Below, piece by piece: positions 12,801 to 27,400 of a DNA stretch of 64,000 nucleotides (positions within the stretch are counted from its first letter, which is position 1; every line of letters starts with the position of its first letter). A model generated the notes under the pieces. It worked only from the letters and a program-made list of their open reading frames with translations, searched no databases and had not been told where the DNA came from. The position numbers and the translations under genes are program-made. The stretch comes from Breviolum minutum Mf 1.05b.01 (taxonomy: Eukaryota > Sar > Dinophyceae > Suessiales > Symbiodiniaceae). The DNA is taken from assembly GCA_000507305.1 (NCBI GenBank), contig DF240168.1, forward strand, positions 62,001 to 126,000, read 5' to 3'.

Positions 12801-15800
12801 AACTTTTGATCATGTTTTTTTTCCAAAAGATGGGGAGTTAAAAAAACTCAGATTCCCTGAAATCACAACCTGTTGAAAAGATTAAGCATAGAAGTGGCTG
12901 AATTTAGGAGGAAACCACTGGTTGCTGTGTTTTTGTTCATTCATCTTGAGCGGAGTTGATTTGCTTCACTGTAGTCCTTTGGGACCTTCACAGATGCTGC
13001 ATCCAATGGGTTGATGTCAATTTCATTGCAGATCAATGTATATAGACTCAGAGAAAATCAAGTAAAACATATTTTTTTCCACCAACTTTCTTTGGGATTA
13101 GCATAGGATCACTTTTTGTACCATAGCAAAATCCATAATTCCTATCCCATAGGATCAATGTATGAATGAATATATTTACAATAATAAGCATTAGCCAAAT
13201 ATGGGTAAATATACCAACATTGATCCTATGCATGGGCTTATTACAAATATCAATATCACAAGTTTGCAGTGTGTTTCAAGGGATCTCAACACATCCCCCA
13301 GAAGGGTGCTGGAATATGAAGCTTGCTGATTTGAAGGGGGGGGTGAATTTTCAAGTTGGAAACATCTCCAAAAGGGGATGGTCGTCAACACAATTCGTTA
13401 GGGAAGGTTGTATGTATACTTTTACTACTATATAGGAATTGCTTGAACATTCTTTCAGAATTTGGAAGGGTTGTATCCATTTTCGATCCTTGGATTCATT
13501 AAAAAGCTGGGCTCCCAGTTTGAATTGCTTGGGGGGGGAGATCTTAAGGAGCAAAACAAGTAACTCCAATCTCTTGTTTAGTAAATCACGTGGATCTACC
13601 TTCCTTTCCCAACAGTCAGAAATGTCAGAACCAGGAATATTTGTGAAAATTTTAGTAGTCCATCCCAACCTAAAGCTTCATTTGCCACTGGCATTTGGAG
13701 GGACAACCCAATTGTCAAGTAAATTATTTCCCCAAACACCAACTAGCTGGTGGTTTTTGTTCGAATATTTTTTTGATTTCACCCCGAAAATTGGGGATGA
13801 TTTCCAATTTGACTATATAATATTTTTCAAATGGGTTGGTTCAACCACCACCTAGCCAAGCTTCTTCATTTTGATATCTAGGGGTTTTTCCTGTAGATCC
13901 CAACAAATGACCTACACTCCGGTAAACTAACGTAGCAATGGAAAATGGACCCGGATGGAAGCTGTAATTCCTATTCAAAATGGGGATATTCCATTGCTAT
14001 GTTAGTTTACATCAGGTCGTTTTCCCATTTTTCAGGTCTATACTCGCTCCCAGCTGGTGGAGCAAACGACTCCCATAGGCCGGACCCCTCCGGACCCTCC
14101 AGTGACCCATGGGAGAGAGAGAGACCTGAAACGGCTGTAGGGAATATAAAATTCTCACTTTTTGGTTAGATGGGATCATAGATATATCGATATATAGATA
14201 TATACCAGCACCTTCCAAGGGGTGCCAAATAAACCCTAAGGGATGGTTAATTGACACCCCTTAAAACCATTTGGCACCCTTTGGAAGGTCCAGGTAGATA
14301 TACATATATATATATAGAGAGATATATGGATATATAGATATATAGACAGATGGGAAATCAGTTGTTTTGAAGATACTTTGGTTTGATGTTGGATGTTATG
14401 TTGGATGAATCCAGTGGCTCGAGACTTGAGTGAAGAAACCCCGTTTCAAGGTTGTTAAGCAGCCTTAGGATGGGAAAGTGCGCAAGAATTTGGAAGATAT
14501 GATCATCTATATGTTTCTCTCAGAAATAGCTTTATGACGTGGTCAGTATTGGTGGGTCCTTGACTATATCGGATGTTTGCCACCCAAACTAAGCACTACA
14601 CTCTTCTGAGTCATTTCAGTTTATCATTTCCTCATAACGTACTTAGGCAATAGAAATTCATGGCACCTATTTAATCCTACCGATCTTCACTTGCCCACAG
14701 TAAAAGGAGTCCCAGGTTAAATAAAGCTCACAGGAATTATAATTACTCCTGGTGATCTTCACCAAAAACACAATAAAACACATACAATGTGGGCCCAAAA
14801 ACCAGGTGTACATGTTTTTTTTTCTAATAACGACTTCTATAACTATAGGGTGCAACATAGCCCCCAGTGAAACCCATATATTTTCGGCCACTCTAAAGGG
14901 GCTACCTACCCATGTAAAACTCCATTAAAAAAAGGATCGTTTTTCAAGCCTCGGGGATCTAATTGGTCAATGGGTTGGTTTGGGGCCCGGTGGTTTGGAT
15001 TTTTCCGATTGGATCCCCGAAAAATGAAAGGATCGATGGTTACTTACCGGGTTTGGATTCGATTCGAAATCCCCCCAAGGCGTTTTTTTTTAGCCCCAAG
15101 CCACCAATTTACCAAACCTGTTCCTGATACATTCAAACGGCGGTTGGGAATGGGATTTCTGAACCATTATAAGAGTATTACCTTCCCTGAGACTTGCATA
15201 GCACCTGAAAATGGATTGTTGGAAGATGAATTTCCTTTGGGATGTCCTATTTTCGGGGGCTGACCTGTTAGTTTCACATTTTCCCTTATGGTTTCCTTAT
15301 TGCTTCACTGCACGGCACGTCAGGTTTAGCCATTTCAGATACATCCGCCTCGGTTTCAGCAGTGAATTTTGTGGATGATGTTTCTTGGCGTTTTGAAAGT
15401 AAGAAGTTCTTCAAACGGTTTTGCACCCGGAAAACAAAGATAGTTTTAGCAGCTAAATGGAAGATAACCATGTGTAACAGGAGAAACATCTTCAAATTGT
15501 TGTTTTTCCTTTGTCATGTTTGGGGGTGTATAGTTGAAAACGTTACGAGACATCTTGCGACCGAAGATTTCTTGCCACAACCAAGATTTGCCCTCCCCCG
15601 AAAAAAAGAGCGGATTGACTTGGATGTGTTTCTGTGGAAGGATACACCTCCTGGGAATTTAAACACATCCCAACCCAAGGTACGTTTGAGTCAGTGGTGT
15701 TTCTTTTCCAGTTAGGGTAACGGTTACCTATCGGAATATCAACGGTATTTTTGCAAGTCGTGTGCTTCATACCTCCAACTTAACCAACAAAAAATCAAGA

Positions 15801-18800
15801 CCTTTCATTACATTTTCCTGTATTTCACTCCACCCATCCATCCAAAAACATCAAGGTGATCCATCCATCCATCCATCCATCCATCCATCCATCCATCCAT
15901 CCATCCATCCATTTGTTTTTGTTTGAGGATTTGGATCAAGGTGATTTGGGTGGTCGACTCTCTTGGGATCCACCTTCTGATGTCCAACAAGTCACCAGTT
16001 ATGTGGCCTACTTCGCCTCCGTTTGTCAGGACGGGCGACCGAACGTGAGAGAAACAATGATTTCCAAATCAATCTGGCCATGTGATGATTTGATATGATG
16101 GTGTCATATACTAGCTATTCAGATTTGTTCATGTTCATCTTGTTTTGTTGGGGGGGTGGGGTTTAGTGGACTTGTTAAACAATGTCAACTTTGCTTCATT
16201 CCCCCTAAACACCAGGACAGCGTAGTTGCAGAAGTGGTGGGTTCCCTTTCAGTGAGCCTAGCAGGGGCGAGTCAAGAACAAGTCACCGCGGCAGCTTGGC
16301 AGAAAGAGATGACCCTGAAGTGAAAAGGGTCAAAAATTTGATGGTGATTTCATGGAAATCTAAGGGTACCTTGCATCACACCAAAAATTTGCTGAGCCCA
16401 CACAAAAGATAAAGGCAGAGTTGAGCACATTCATGTTACCCCCCCAATGCCATCCCCCCAAACCCCAGGAAAATCCTTTAAAAAATCACCAAATAAATTG
16501 AATTTTTGGCCTGAAAAATACAGTATTGATTAAAGGATTTGTTAAGGGTAACCTCCCAAATGCCACCCCCATGCTTGTAGTTCCGCTCGCTTTCTTTGGG
16601 TAAGTGATGTTGGTACCCCATCCCCACCTTTCAGATCAGCTCCCGCAAACAGAAAAAAAACATCAAAACATGGTCCATGCCTTACGCCCTTTGCACGTAC
16701 ACTCCGGTAAACTAACATAGCCATAGAAAATCAACCCATTTTGATGGTATCTAAGCAAAATGGGTTGATTTTCTATGGCTATGTTAGTTTACCGGAGGGT
16801 AATTTCTATATCGATTTCACATAGATTTGACATAAAGAAGCATCACCACCCCCCCCCAACACAAACTAGGCCTCAAACATAACAAAATATATACACGTTA
16901 TCAAGTCAAGTTTTGTGTTTTGTTTGAGCGATGATTGATTGTTTTCCACTTGTTTTTTTTTGGGCATACTTTTTTTGTCACAAGAAACTTTGCCCCCTCA
17001 ACTTCAGGCCGTCAAGGCGAGTTTGGCCAGCAGTTTGGGAGTGAGTCACCTGCCAGTGGGGTAGGGGTTTGTTTGGAGCCAGGGATGTTCCATAGTATTT
17101 TTCCGATCCTAAATGAGGAGCGTTTTTTAGAACCTCAGAATCCTCCAAATCACGAGGTAGATGATGTTTTGGTGAAAGTTAAGATGAAGTTACAATGATC
17201 TGTTTGTGTTTGTGTTTCAATTTAGCGTAGTTTTGTTTGTAGAAGGTGATATCATGTAACATGAGATGTGTTTGTGTTTTTGTTTCAAGGTTTTTTTGCG
17301 AAGGAATTCCATAAGGATTTAGGAGTGGAAAAATAGGTGATTTGCCGAACCGAAGCATACCAAACTTGGGACCTATGGTGACGTTTAAACTGCACTTGCA
17401 CACATGGTCGATGCTAGTGATAGGGTGGGGAGTGGGTAATGTTTACGTCCCTTGCACTTGCACACATGGTCGCTGCACTTGCCAAGAGAGGCACAAAGGC
17501 AATTTACTCAGATGGTGCGAAAGTTTGGGTGACAGCAGCAAACTATCTAGGAATTCAATATCATCATGTGTCACACCAAAATTTGGAATTTTCTCGTGTC
17601 ACGTGCGACTCGGATGTAGCTTTCAAAAATCCCTCCGAAGCTGGCACGCAGTGATGGACAATGGCAGGGTTTGACATCCTTTTTGCATCATGACATCAGA
17701 GGATTTTGTGTTGTTGTCCCGATGGGCGGCCAGAGTTTTCAAAGCACATGGTATGCAGTCTGCAAGCAATATGCAGTCATTTCTACCAGCATGAAACAGA
17801 CAATTTTGACATTATCTACTTCTTCATTTCCAGAATATATCACAATCAGAATTTGTAACATATACACAAAAGTGTGAAGGTGTCTTCAACCCTCCAAAGC
17901 CATCCAAATTTCTCATGTAAACATCACCCCTACCATACCTTGTCACAAAATACCCGCATAATCCAAAAATTCACTGAGGTGCTTCTGATATCATTGTCAC
18001 TTCTATCACAACGGCTCGGCGGTTGAGTACCACATGGCAGTTGACCTATAAAATTGCGGTGCCTCAAAATCCATGAGGAAAATTGGGATGGGGAATGAAA
18101 AACCCCTGCCCTGGTGGTGTGGTGTTGGGTAAGGTGGCACAGATTGGGTCTTGAGATATAGATTTGGATATCGATATTGAGGACACTTTTTAAGACACCT
18201 GGCAACTACTGGTGTGTGAGATTTTTTGTGTGATTCCATTTCCAGTATGAACACCCTTTGCCATTTGCTGATATCACAAATTTCAAGCCAGCACAGACAC
18301 ATGGCATCCTTCGTCGGAATTTGAGATGTGTCCTGGAGCCACTAAACGGTGGTGATTCCATCATGAGGGATTGGGTCGGAAGGTTACTCCAAGATTGAAG
18401 AGTTGTTTGTTTCATCTCAAGATATACCTGATAAATTTTGATAAAGTCATAGCAGAACTTGTGGTGCCTGCAAAACAAGAAGGTTGGCTGTTCAACAATG
18501 GTCATCCCCAAATACATGCAAAAATCTAGATGAGTGTAGTGTAGATTGTTACACCAAATTTGTTTGTTTTTGTGTTGTTTCGTCTTGTTGTTTGGGGGGT
18601 GCCCAATGCCATCTACCATGTCATTAGGAACATGTTGCTCAAAATTCCATCAAACATTTGAATGGGACCTTCCCAACGGAACATTAAGTAAGTTGCTAGA
18701 GTTATTAGATACTCAGGTTTAAGGGTCAGTTGAGTGGGTTGCAGATGGAAACTCATGAAACATGTGTTGCGAGGTTTGAAAAGTAGAACAAGACGTGTTT

Positions 18801-21429
18801 GGAGAAGGAACAATGGATGGATTGGAGCAGTCACTAGAGAACAACACAGTGATGAAGTGTTTGGAAATGTTGCGGAATTGTCATATTGTGGTTGTTACAT
18901 TTGGGATTTTCATCAAACAACTGCATGTTGCATGGGATCGTCTTATACATCATATAGGTGTTTGATTTGAATTCCTCAAAAGATAAAATATACTTGTTGA
19001 ATAATTTGTGGCAATGAGGGCGGGCTCAAACTAGGAACAAACCTGAGTTTCATTCAAGTTTCACCCAGAGTTGAATCCCTTTAGTTTGATTGGTTCCAGT
19101 CAAGTTTTTTCTTGGACATTACAGGACCCAAGGCCCTAACAGCAGCTAGTGAAATGTAAGGGACATGTTGTAGCTATTTCAGGTGTGCATCCAGCTTGGG
19201 GTAAGACTTATTTGAACTCCCCTGTCCTCAGGTTCCTGTGGCACAGGCGAGGGGAGAAACGGGGAAAAATGTCAACCTTTTCTAGGGTGGGCAGGCGGAC
19301 CGCTGATTTTATTTAGTTGTTAGTTGTTAATCCTGTGGGCTTTCCAATCAAAGCTTCACCCTACCAAAAATGTTGTTTTGGGTTTATACATCCCTGCGCA
19401 GGTAGGTGGTGGTGGTCCAAAGATTTTTTCTGATATGTTTTTTGTCAAATATCAAGTAGCCTTGGCCGGTCAAAGTCAACAAAAAAGCCCTCATTGTAGG
19501 GAAAATGATCGTTTTTGATACCAACACATCCCATTGGATCCATGTATGGTATATTAACCTACATGTGTATTGTTCTGTAGTATTTAGCTTGTAAATTTGA
19601 TCCTTAGCCTCAAAAGTCCAATGTTTTTGGAAACCTGGGCCCTTCATGATGAGGTTTCCGGAGATTTTTGAAGAAAAACCTCAATGGCTGGATGATTACA
19701 CCCTGGAAGATTAACATGGAACCTACAAATCACCCATTTAGAAAGGAACATGATCTTCCAAACCTCCATTGTTGTGTTCCATGTTAATCTTCCAGGGTGT
19801 ATTATGGGATTCAAAGAGGTTAAGTTTTAAATGCTGTTGATGGTTCAGAAAATGCGGCGAGAAAACCAATGGAGGTTGGTAGTTTTTCCCATTATTTGCG
19901 ACGGGTGAAAAACAAACATCCCAGGTGGTTTTCTCCCCGGATTTCTGAACCATCAACAGGATTACCTTTCCTGAGACTACCAGTTCGCACCTGACAATGG
20001 ATGGTTGGAAGATGAATTTCCTTTGGGATGTCCTATTTTTGGGGGCTGACCTGTTAGTTTTAGGGAGGCTACAATGATCCCAATATATGATGTTGGATAT
20101 TGCAACAGGGATGTGATTTTCTACCATGCTTTCAACATTTTGTGTCCAAACTGTCACAACTTAAAACCTCAAGATAATAAGTTCCATTTTAGTAAAGGCT
20201 GATTGCTGAGTTTGTCAGAGCAATTTCTCTAAGATCATCCAGAACATAGAAATTCAGAACATCAGCATCCGTTCTTTTCTGGTATCTTTTAAGGTATATA
20301 TAAACTAACACACTTTAGACAAATCCACGGTTCCACAATGTGAAAATTCATGCACTTCTATTTTGTTGATTTCCACAAGTGTATATCCAGAAATTTTCTG
20401 AAAAAGCTCTTCTGGAACCTACCTTTGGCAAATGTTCGAAATTTTAAGACACAACAATAACCCATACCATCCATGGGACGAACGGTATATTTCCCTACAT
20501 GGATGCCTAATATAAATCAACCATTCATGTAGGTAAATATACAATTCCCATGGGATAGTATGGGTCCCATGTTTATATATTAAGTTTTTCCATGGTGTAT
20601 CCCATCCCTCCCACCATTCGATTGGCGGGCCAACTTAAACAACCTCCCAATGGTGTGCTGAAGCGTATTACCCGGATCCAGTCCAACCATCCCACTTTTC
20701 CACATCACATTTCGATCCCCCCAAAAACACGTGAAAATTAGCCGGGAATTATTTGGACTGCGAATCGTTCCACCATTCCATTCCCATACCATCCATGTAT
20801 GGTATATTTACCTACATTTGGTTGATTTTTATGGCATCCATGTAGGTAAATATACCATTCCCATGGATCCTACGGGATTTGCTTCCTGGTTCGAAAACCT
20901 TCGAAACGAACTGGTGAAAGTCTTCAGGCTTCACAGTTGGTGAGTTTAACAACAGCCATCAGTAGCGATGCAACGATATTTTTGGACACCTTAAGGTGAG
21001 CGGGTGGAAGTGGAAGGTGGTGAAGGGGAGGGGAGGGGAGGGAAGGGTGTAAAGAAATAAACCAAGTGCAAAGATTAGATACCAGGATTTGTTTCAGTGC
21101 TTGAGGTATATAATTATAGGATTACTGTACATAGCTAGAATATATATAGTCAGGTCAAAATGTAGCGACCTCACACGACCTCACCCCAAAAGGTAGTTGA
21201 GGAAGGGAAATCACCTTATTTCAGGGAATCTAGGTTGGTGACATATTCCAATTTGGCCAGAATATAGTATATTGATATATTACAGTATACTTATTATACA
21301 GATTACAGACAATACAAGCTTCATGCTTCTAGGGTAACTGTTAGGTCGATGAAATAACATAGACGATCATTGTGATTAATGTGATTAATTGAGGTCAAAC
21401 AAATTTAAGAAAACACAATAGAGTGACAT

Positions 21430-21463
<34 letters not shown>

Positions 21464-24400
21464 ATTCCAATATGATACTATCATGAGCCACAACTTGCAA
21501 GCTTGGCGTCCGTCGATTGTGTTTCTTCCTGTCCTTCCAAAAAAAACCTAGGGGTTTTGGCTTGGCATTTCCCCATGGCATTTCCCCAAACCTGTAACAG
21601 TTACACCCACACGACGTCGTATCTCGGGGCGCCCTGAGATATTTGAGGATCCCAGACTTGGATTTAACGGGTATTTTCAACCCGTGGTTGATTAGTGATT
21701 GACGTGTTATCCTAGAAGAACCCCCTTGTGCAAGGCAAATGTATACTAGGTGGTGGTTTCAAATGTTGTTTATTTTCACCCCTACTTGGGGAAATGATCC
21801 ATTTTGACAGATATTTTTCGGGTTGAAACCACCAACTAGTTGTTGACTTTTGCAACTGGAGGGTTGACCTGAACACCGATGAATGTTTTTTTTAGTGTCA
21901 GAAGCCATCCTTCATTGATGTCAGGCAAGATTTGATTGCACAAGGAGTCGATAGTTCCTGGACTGCAAGGAGTTTGTTGAAGGATGTTCTTCCGAAAAAG
22001 GGATGAAATCGGGTTCAAAAAAATCGAACATCCAGAACATCCCATGGAAAAAAGGGTCCCCATTGATAGATGATGGTTGCTGATATTCATCATTTAGCGT
22101 CGACTCCCAGGGATGTCCAAAAGTCGAACAGGGTAGATTGAGGTTGGATCCAGTGGAAACTTGAGAAAAAAACTCGTGAAATAGGTGGTGGGTAGCATAT
22201 GATCCCCCAGCAACCTACCATCGATTAAGGGAACCAGGAAACTCCATTGATAGTGAATCTTCCCCAAGTCCTTCCAAGTTATTTTTTGTGTTTTGTGTTT
22301 TGTTAGTTGTGTTAAAGACTTTATTTTGAAGCGACCTCCTGAGAACAAATTGTTTCAGGGTTGTTTTTGTTTTAAGGGGTGCTTTGCGGGGAATGTCAAC
22401 GTCACTTGGAAAAAGGCTCAGATCTTATCAAGTTAAGAAAACCAAATGCTAACTCATGACACATTTGTTCATTCGTTTCCACCGAAGATCAACACACTTC
22501 GAAACGGACGGGTCTTTTCATTTGCGATTATTTACTATGTTTAATTGTATTTTATATATGCATATGCATCACAATCTCTGACTATCCATGAATTCTTATG
22601 CATTTCTGGGGTATATAAGTCTTGATAACATCCGCTTTTATGATTTTGTATCTTTCCCTTTACCGGCGGGTCTGGTTGCATTCCCGAGGCGTGTCGGTCA
22701 ATGCCTTGCAACTCCTCTCCTTCTCACCAGCCACAGTGACCATCGTGGTTGTGGAAGGGTCACTCGTTGATCAATTGTGGCGACGGCAGGGTCGTGTTTC
22801 TTTTCCGGCGTAAAGAGGTTGTCACCCATTTTTCATGGGGGGGTGCCTTAACCAGGTGTATTTCACATGGGGGTGTTCCCAAAGAGATTGATCTAGGAAT
22901 CACATCTCCAGAGGGATGTCTCAAACAAGTTAATTCAGGTGAAAAATGCCCTCATGAAACCTGAACAGATTGCCGGGCCAGGAAAGAAGCAATGAAGCCA
23001 GACAGTCAAATGAATCCAAATTGTTCACTGTTTAGGATGTGATTGGATTTTTCAAAAGATCGCAGGAATCAGGAGGTATTCGAGACGTTCTGAATGTCTA
23101 ATGAGTCTAATGACATGTTATCACATTATATTGTTGTTGATTAGCATGTTGCACCAAGCATATAGTTTGGGCCAGGTGTTGTTTTCTTTATTTTTCCTAT
23201 ATAGAGTTGATCCTTCTTTCCACTCCTTTTATAACTGAGAATCCGGATTACAGATCATACCAAGTCAAACTGGATCTCTTGCAATCATACATCTCCCCAA
23301 AGACACATTGACTCTGGATGCAAAAACAATAACAAAATCACCATCCAGATAAGAACATGTTTTTTTTTCAATTTGGCCGTCATGATGAAACATTGAAAAA
23401 TCGGATGGTTTCACACCCAGCGTTGTGGCCTAAAAAATCCACTTTTCTGATATGTTGGTCGTTCAAAGGTCGAATGTGACAGACGACAGTGAAGGTGATA
23501 GTCGCTTCGATGCAAAATCGATCCTGCCAGGATTTGATGCAAGTTGCCGGAGAAGAACGGTTTTTTTTTGGGGATCAGATAAAGGATATGTATTGATGTT
23601 TTTTTGGTGTAGTGTTTATATATATATATATACACATGTAGAATTATATAGATTTAGGTTATGATAGGTTGTGATATAGCATGAGATAACACCCTGACAA
23701 GGCGATGTTATTTGGGTTGCAAGGTGCGATAAACCATTAATTGAGCACCCTTGGGATGAGCATTTTCCCTATGTGGTAGGTAAGTTTTTAGGTAGATGGT
23801 TTGTACTGCTAATTGGGTACCCCTCCCCGAAGTTTAACATAGCTGCTAAAAAATGGTGGTTGGAAGACGATCCTTTCCTGTTGGGAAGGCAACTTTTCAG
23901 AGACCATGTTAAACTTCGGGAGGGTATGATTCGATTGTAAGCTATCTACTACTGGTTCCCAGAACCACTTTAGCAAGTGTGGATGGCAATCGCCTGTCTC
24001 ACACGAGTTTGGGGCCATCAGGACGGGAGAGTCATGCACCATTGAAGGAGGGTTTTACCACGTTAAGATCTGTGAAAATGAGTGCCTCAAAAACGCAAAT
24101 GGAAATGGATCATTCGAGATGTGTACGCCAATCTGTCCAATCTGCCCATCCATTTCTTCACCCACCTTGAATTTGCTTGGAACATAGATGAACGTTCAAC
24201 TCTTCTTCTGCAATTATTCAGCATTTTGTAGCAAATGAGTTTGGGGGTTCACACATGGTTTCTTCCAAAAAAGATACTTCACCTTTTCATACAAGACAGA
24301 CACTTCCCAGTTATAGATGATGTTTTTGATAACCCCCATAAGTAGGGTTATAACTTAGCCCCAGTGAAACCCCTTTATTTTCGGCCATTGGGTTTACGGG

Positions 24401-27400
24401 TCATCAATATCCCCATTTCTAACTGCCGACGGGGCCCACCATCAACGACTCAACGACCCAGATGTCAACACTTCGGATGGCCTTGGCCGGCGCCTATCGG
24501 AGCCCAGCGCACCTGCTGCTGTGCCACTCTGGATTTGCGCGGCTGAATTCCTGGGCAACGTCACGGTTGGCTGCTGTGGGGGGGAAGTCTTTGGGATGGA
24601 AGTTTGATTGAAAAAAAGTTAATAATTCCCCCCAAAAGATAAATACATGGGACTGGTACATTTACTTTACTAACCTGATGTACATTTAGTTGATGTTTTA
24701 ATGGTAGATGAGATGTAGGTAGATATACCATGCTTGGATCTAGAAAGGTTTACCCGGTGTTTTGACGTGTTTCTGATCTTCACCAACGTACCCCTATGGG
24801 AAATCCCTATATAGGCCCTATATAATGGGTATTTATGGCTTATAATCCCCAAACAAATCACCAGAGAACACCGGCTAGATACCATGGGGTACACCCAATG
24901 GACCCTTTTGTGGCGGAGATTTGGATCGAAGGAGCACTCCCAGTGGTCCATGTTGTTTGCAGGTCAACGACACAAGCATCAACCTTCCGGCCGAAACTGC
25001 TCTCCGACGCTTGGTTGACGGGAGAATGACAGGAAAACCCATGGGTGATAGGTGAGATTGAAAAGGAATATCCTCTACAAACAGACAAAATAAATCTGGT
25101 TTCTACAGAAATTGCATAAATTCTATTTCCTAGATAGGTTACTTTCCCTTCAGAAGTTCCTGTTGTCCCTACGCTATTTTTTTCACTGCTTGGTTGAGGA
25201 AAACCCTCCCTCTGCCAAACCTCTTGATTCATTTGTAGATAGAGATATTTAGCTTTTGATTCATCCCTAGACCTAAAAATACTGATTTATCTTTGGGTAT
25301 ATTTAGCTTTTGGAATGAAAGAAAAGCACAGGATGATGTTTGAGTTCTGAATATGAATAGAAACTAGGTCATAAATTCAAGGTCAGAAGACTCGAATTGG
25401 TAAGATGATGAGTCTCGCATGGTTTTTACTATGACACAAACTGCCAACAACTATATTGACAGTTAAATGATCAATATCAAGAAATTACTGTACATGAAAT
25501 GTTTATGAGTCTATGACTCTGGCGCAATCTCCAAATGAGCAGCGAAAAAAAGACCCGGACTTTTTAGATTACATAGAATATCATACTGGCCACACAGTCA
25601 GCTACTGTAAAAATGTAAAAACAAGTTTTTTGTAGAAGGGGGTCGCTTCGCAAACAAAAATGGTCGCTTGCAACTGAGCAATTAAAAAAGGGCTCCTGCG
25701 TGTTTCGGGTATATAGTCATAGTGGATGAAATCCTACCCAGATATATCGGGATTATACCAAACCACTAAACGGATCCCTATTAAATTAACCAGTACACCA
25801 CCCATAGTATCCATGGGATGATTGTATATTTACCTACATGGATGCCATAAAAATCAACCATTCATGTAGGTATATAATGGTATATATGCCAGTCATGTAG
25901 GATTCCTATGGGATACGGTAATGAAATGACCCCAATAAAACTAACATGACTTGGTTGAAACTCCACCATCAACCATTCATGTAGCTAAATATACCATAAA
26001 TCAACCATTCCTGTGTATGTTTACCAACATTTTTACTATAAAAATTCAACCATTCCATGTAGGTATTTTTTTCCCATACATCAAGTTAAGTGTTTGGGTT
26101 AAGGATTCCATTTCATAAATGACAATATATGTAGGTAAATGTACATTGTATAAATATCTTGTAGGCAATATAGGATATACAATGAGCTCAGGTAGGTGTT
26201 TGGGTTAAGGATGGATCCCTGTCATTGGACTCACACAACCTGTTTGGATCATCCCCTGGGAGCTGAGGTAATTGGACTCACTTGTTGGTCTATACCAGTT
26301 CCGCCTTAGCAGAACAAACCACTCCTGAGGCCGACTGCCATGATACGCCTGATACGCAAAATGTGTGGTTCCCTTATTGGTTCGAACCAAATGGAGGTAG
26401 TGTATGTAGTATGTAAGATGTAAGATATACATTTGATGTATATGTTTTAGTACATCTAATATATACTGAATCTAATTTGTTTTGATTTTTTTGGGTGTAG
26501 ATGTGCAGATTTAGATATATACATATATTTATGTTTGTATATAGAGAGAGAGAGAGAGAGAGAGATGGTACGGCCATCAGCTCAAAAAAACACCTAATTA
26601 CAGCATTGAAGTTGAATCCACATGAATTTGATTGGAAGTTTGACACTTTTTCTCCAATTAGGACATAGGTGTAGTCGCTGGTGTTTCAGCAACTCATTGA
26701 CCCAACAACAGGGAATATATTGAAACTGGGTGCTGCAGCAGGGATAACAGACTTGCCAAAGGGTTGGGGTACTAACCACAACTCTCAATGTACTTCAAAA
26801 TTGCTGAAGGCCGTGGTATTTTCATGTTCCAATATTGTAAATCACCTGCTTTTGGGAAGAAGTTGTTGTTTCTTTTGTTTATGTTGTATGCATTCAATGT
26901 CCTTCAGGTGTTCCTAGGAAACAACGTCTGATCTGTTTCGGGGCGGTGGTTTCATCATCCAACTATACAGCCAATGAAAACTGCAATTCTTCCCCCCCCC
27001 AAAAAAAACATGCTGTTGATGGGTCAGAAATCCTGGGATGTATATATCAAACCCTGCAAATTATCGGATATTTGCAATTTTTCAACTGGTTTGCTGGATT
27101 TCTGAACCATCAAAACGGTTAGCTATAGGCTATATATTTGTATATATAATATTCAACTTTTTAGTACCTATCCCTACGCCAATCCCCCACCCAACGGTGA
27201 CATTCTCACCCTAATCTCGAGGCGCATTTGATTTTTGATGCCTTTGCATCAGTCTCAGGTGGGGCCAGGGATGATGAGAGACGTTTTCCCGGCAGGGGGG
27301 ATTGGAAAATGGGGCCTTGTTTTTTTGTAAGAATTTCGGGGGATTTTTTGGTTGAAAAGTTCCATCCATGATGAATATGCAGATTTGGGTTATATAATTG

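Larger units (their letters stand above)
12272..14035 (+). other. Probable GC-AG intron with three or more hairpins
   Basis: Holds H4 (12331-12446), H8 (12594-12704), H1 (13743-13855) and H5 (13914-14010). The last one ends 25 nt before the acceptor TTTTTCAG. Confidence 0.5.
17041..22688 (+). other. Long stretch without recognised exons
   Basis: About 5.6 kb. It holds hairpins at 19705-19800, 19833-19960, 19990-20062, 20464-20570, 20788-20876 and 21746-21839, and a (GAT)n run. A coding-like block near 17467-17560 has no clear borders. Exons of the repeat gene are probably missed here. Confidence 0.35.

Noticed and set aside
13439-13855. 138-codon + strand frame
   Set aside because: It ends inside an H1 hairpin and lies within an inferred intron; no motif and no codon bias.
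15856-16098. Frame with His-Pro-Ser-Ile tetrapeptide repeats
   Set aside because: The repeats are the (ATCC)n microsatellite in an intron; only the part from 15928 is exon.
24858-25232. 124-codon minus-strand frame
   Set aside because: It overlaps exon Q on the opposite strand, where the [17 protein letters not shown] motif and splice signals fit better.
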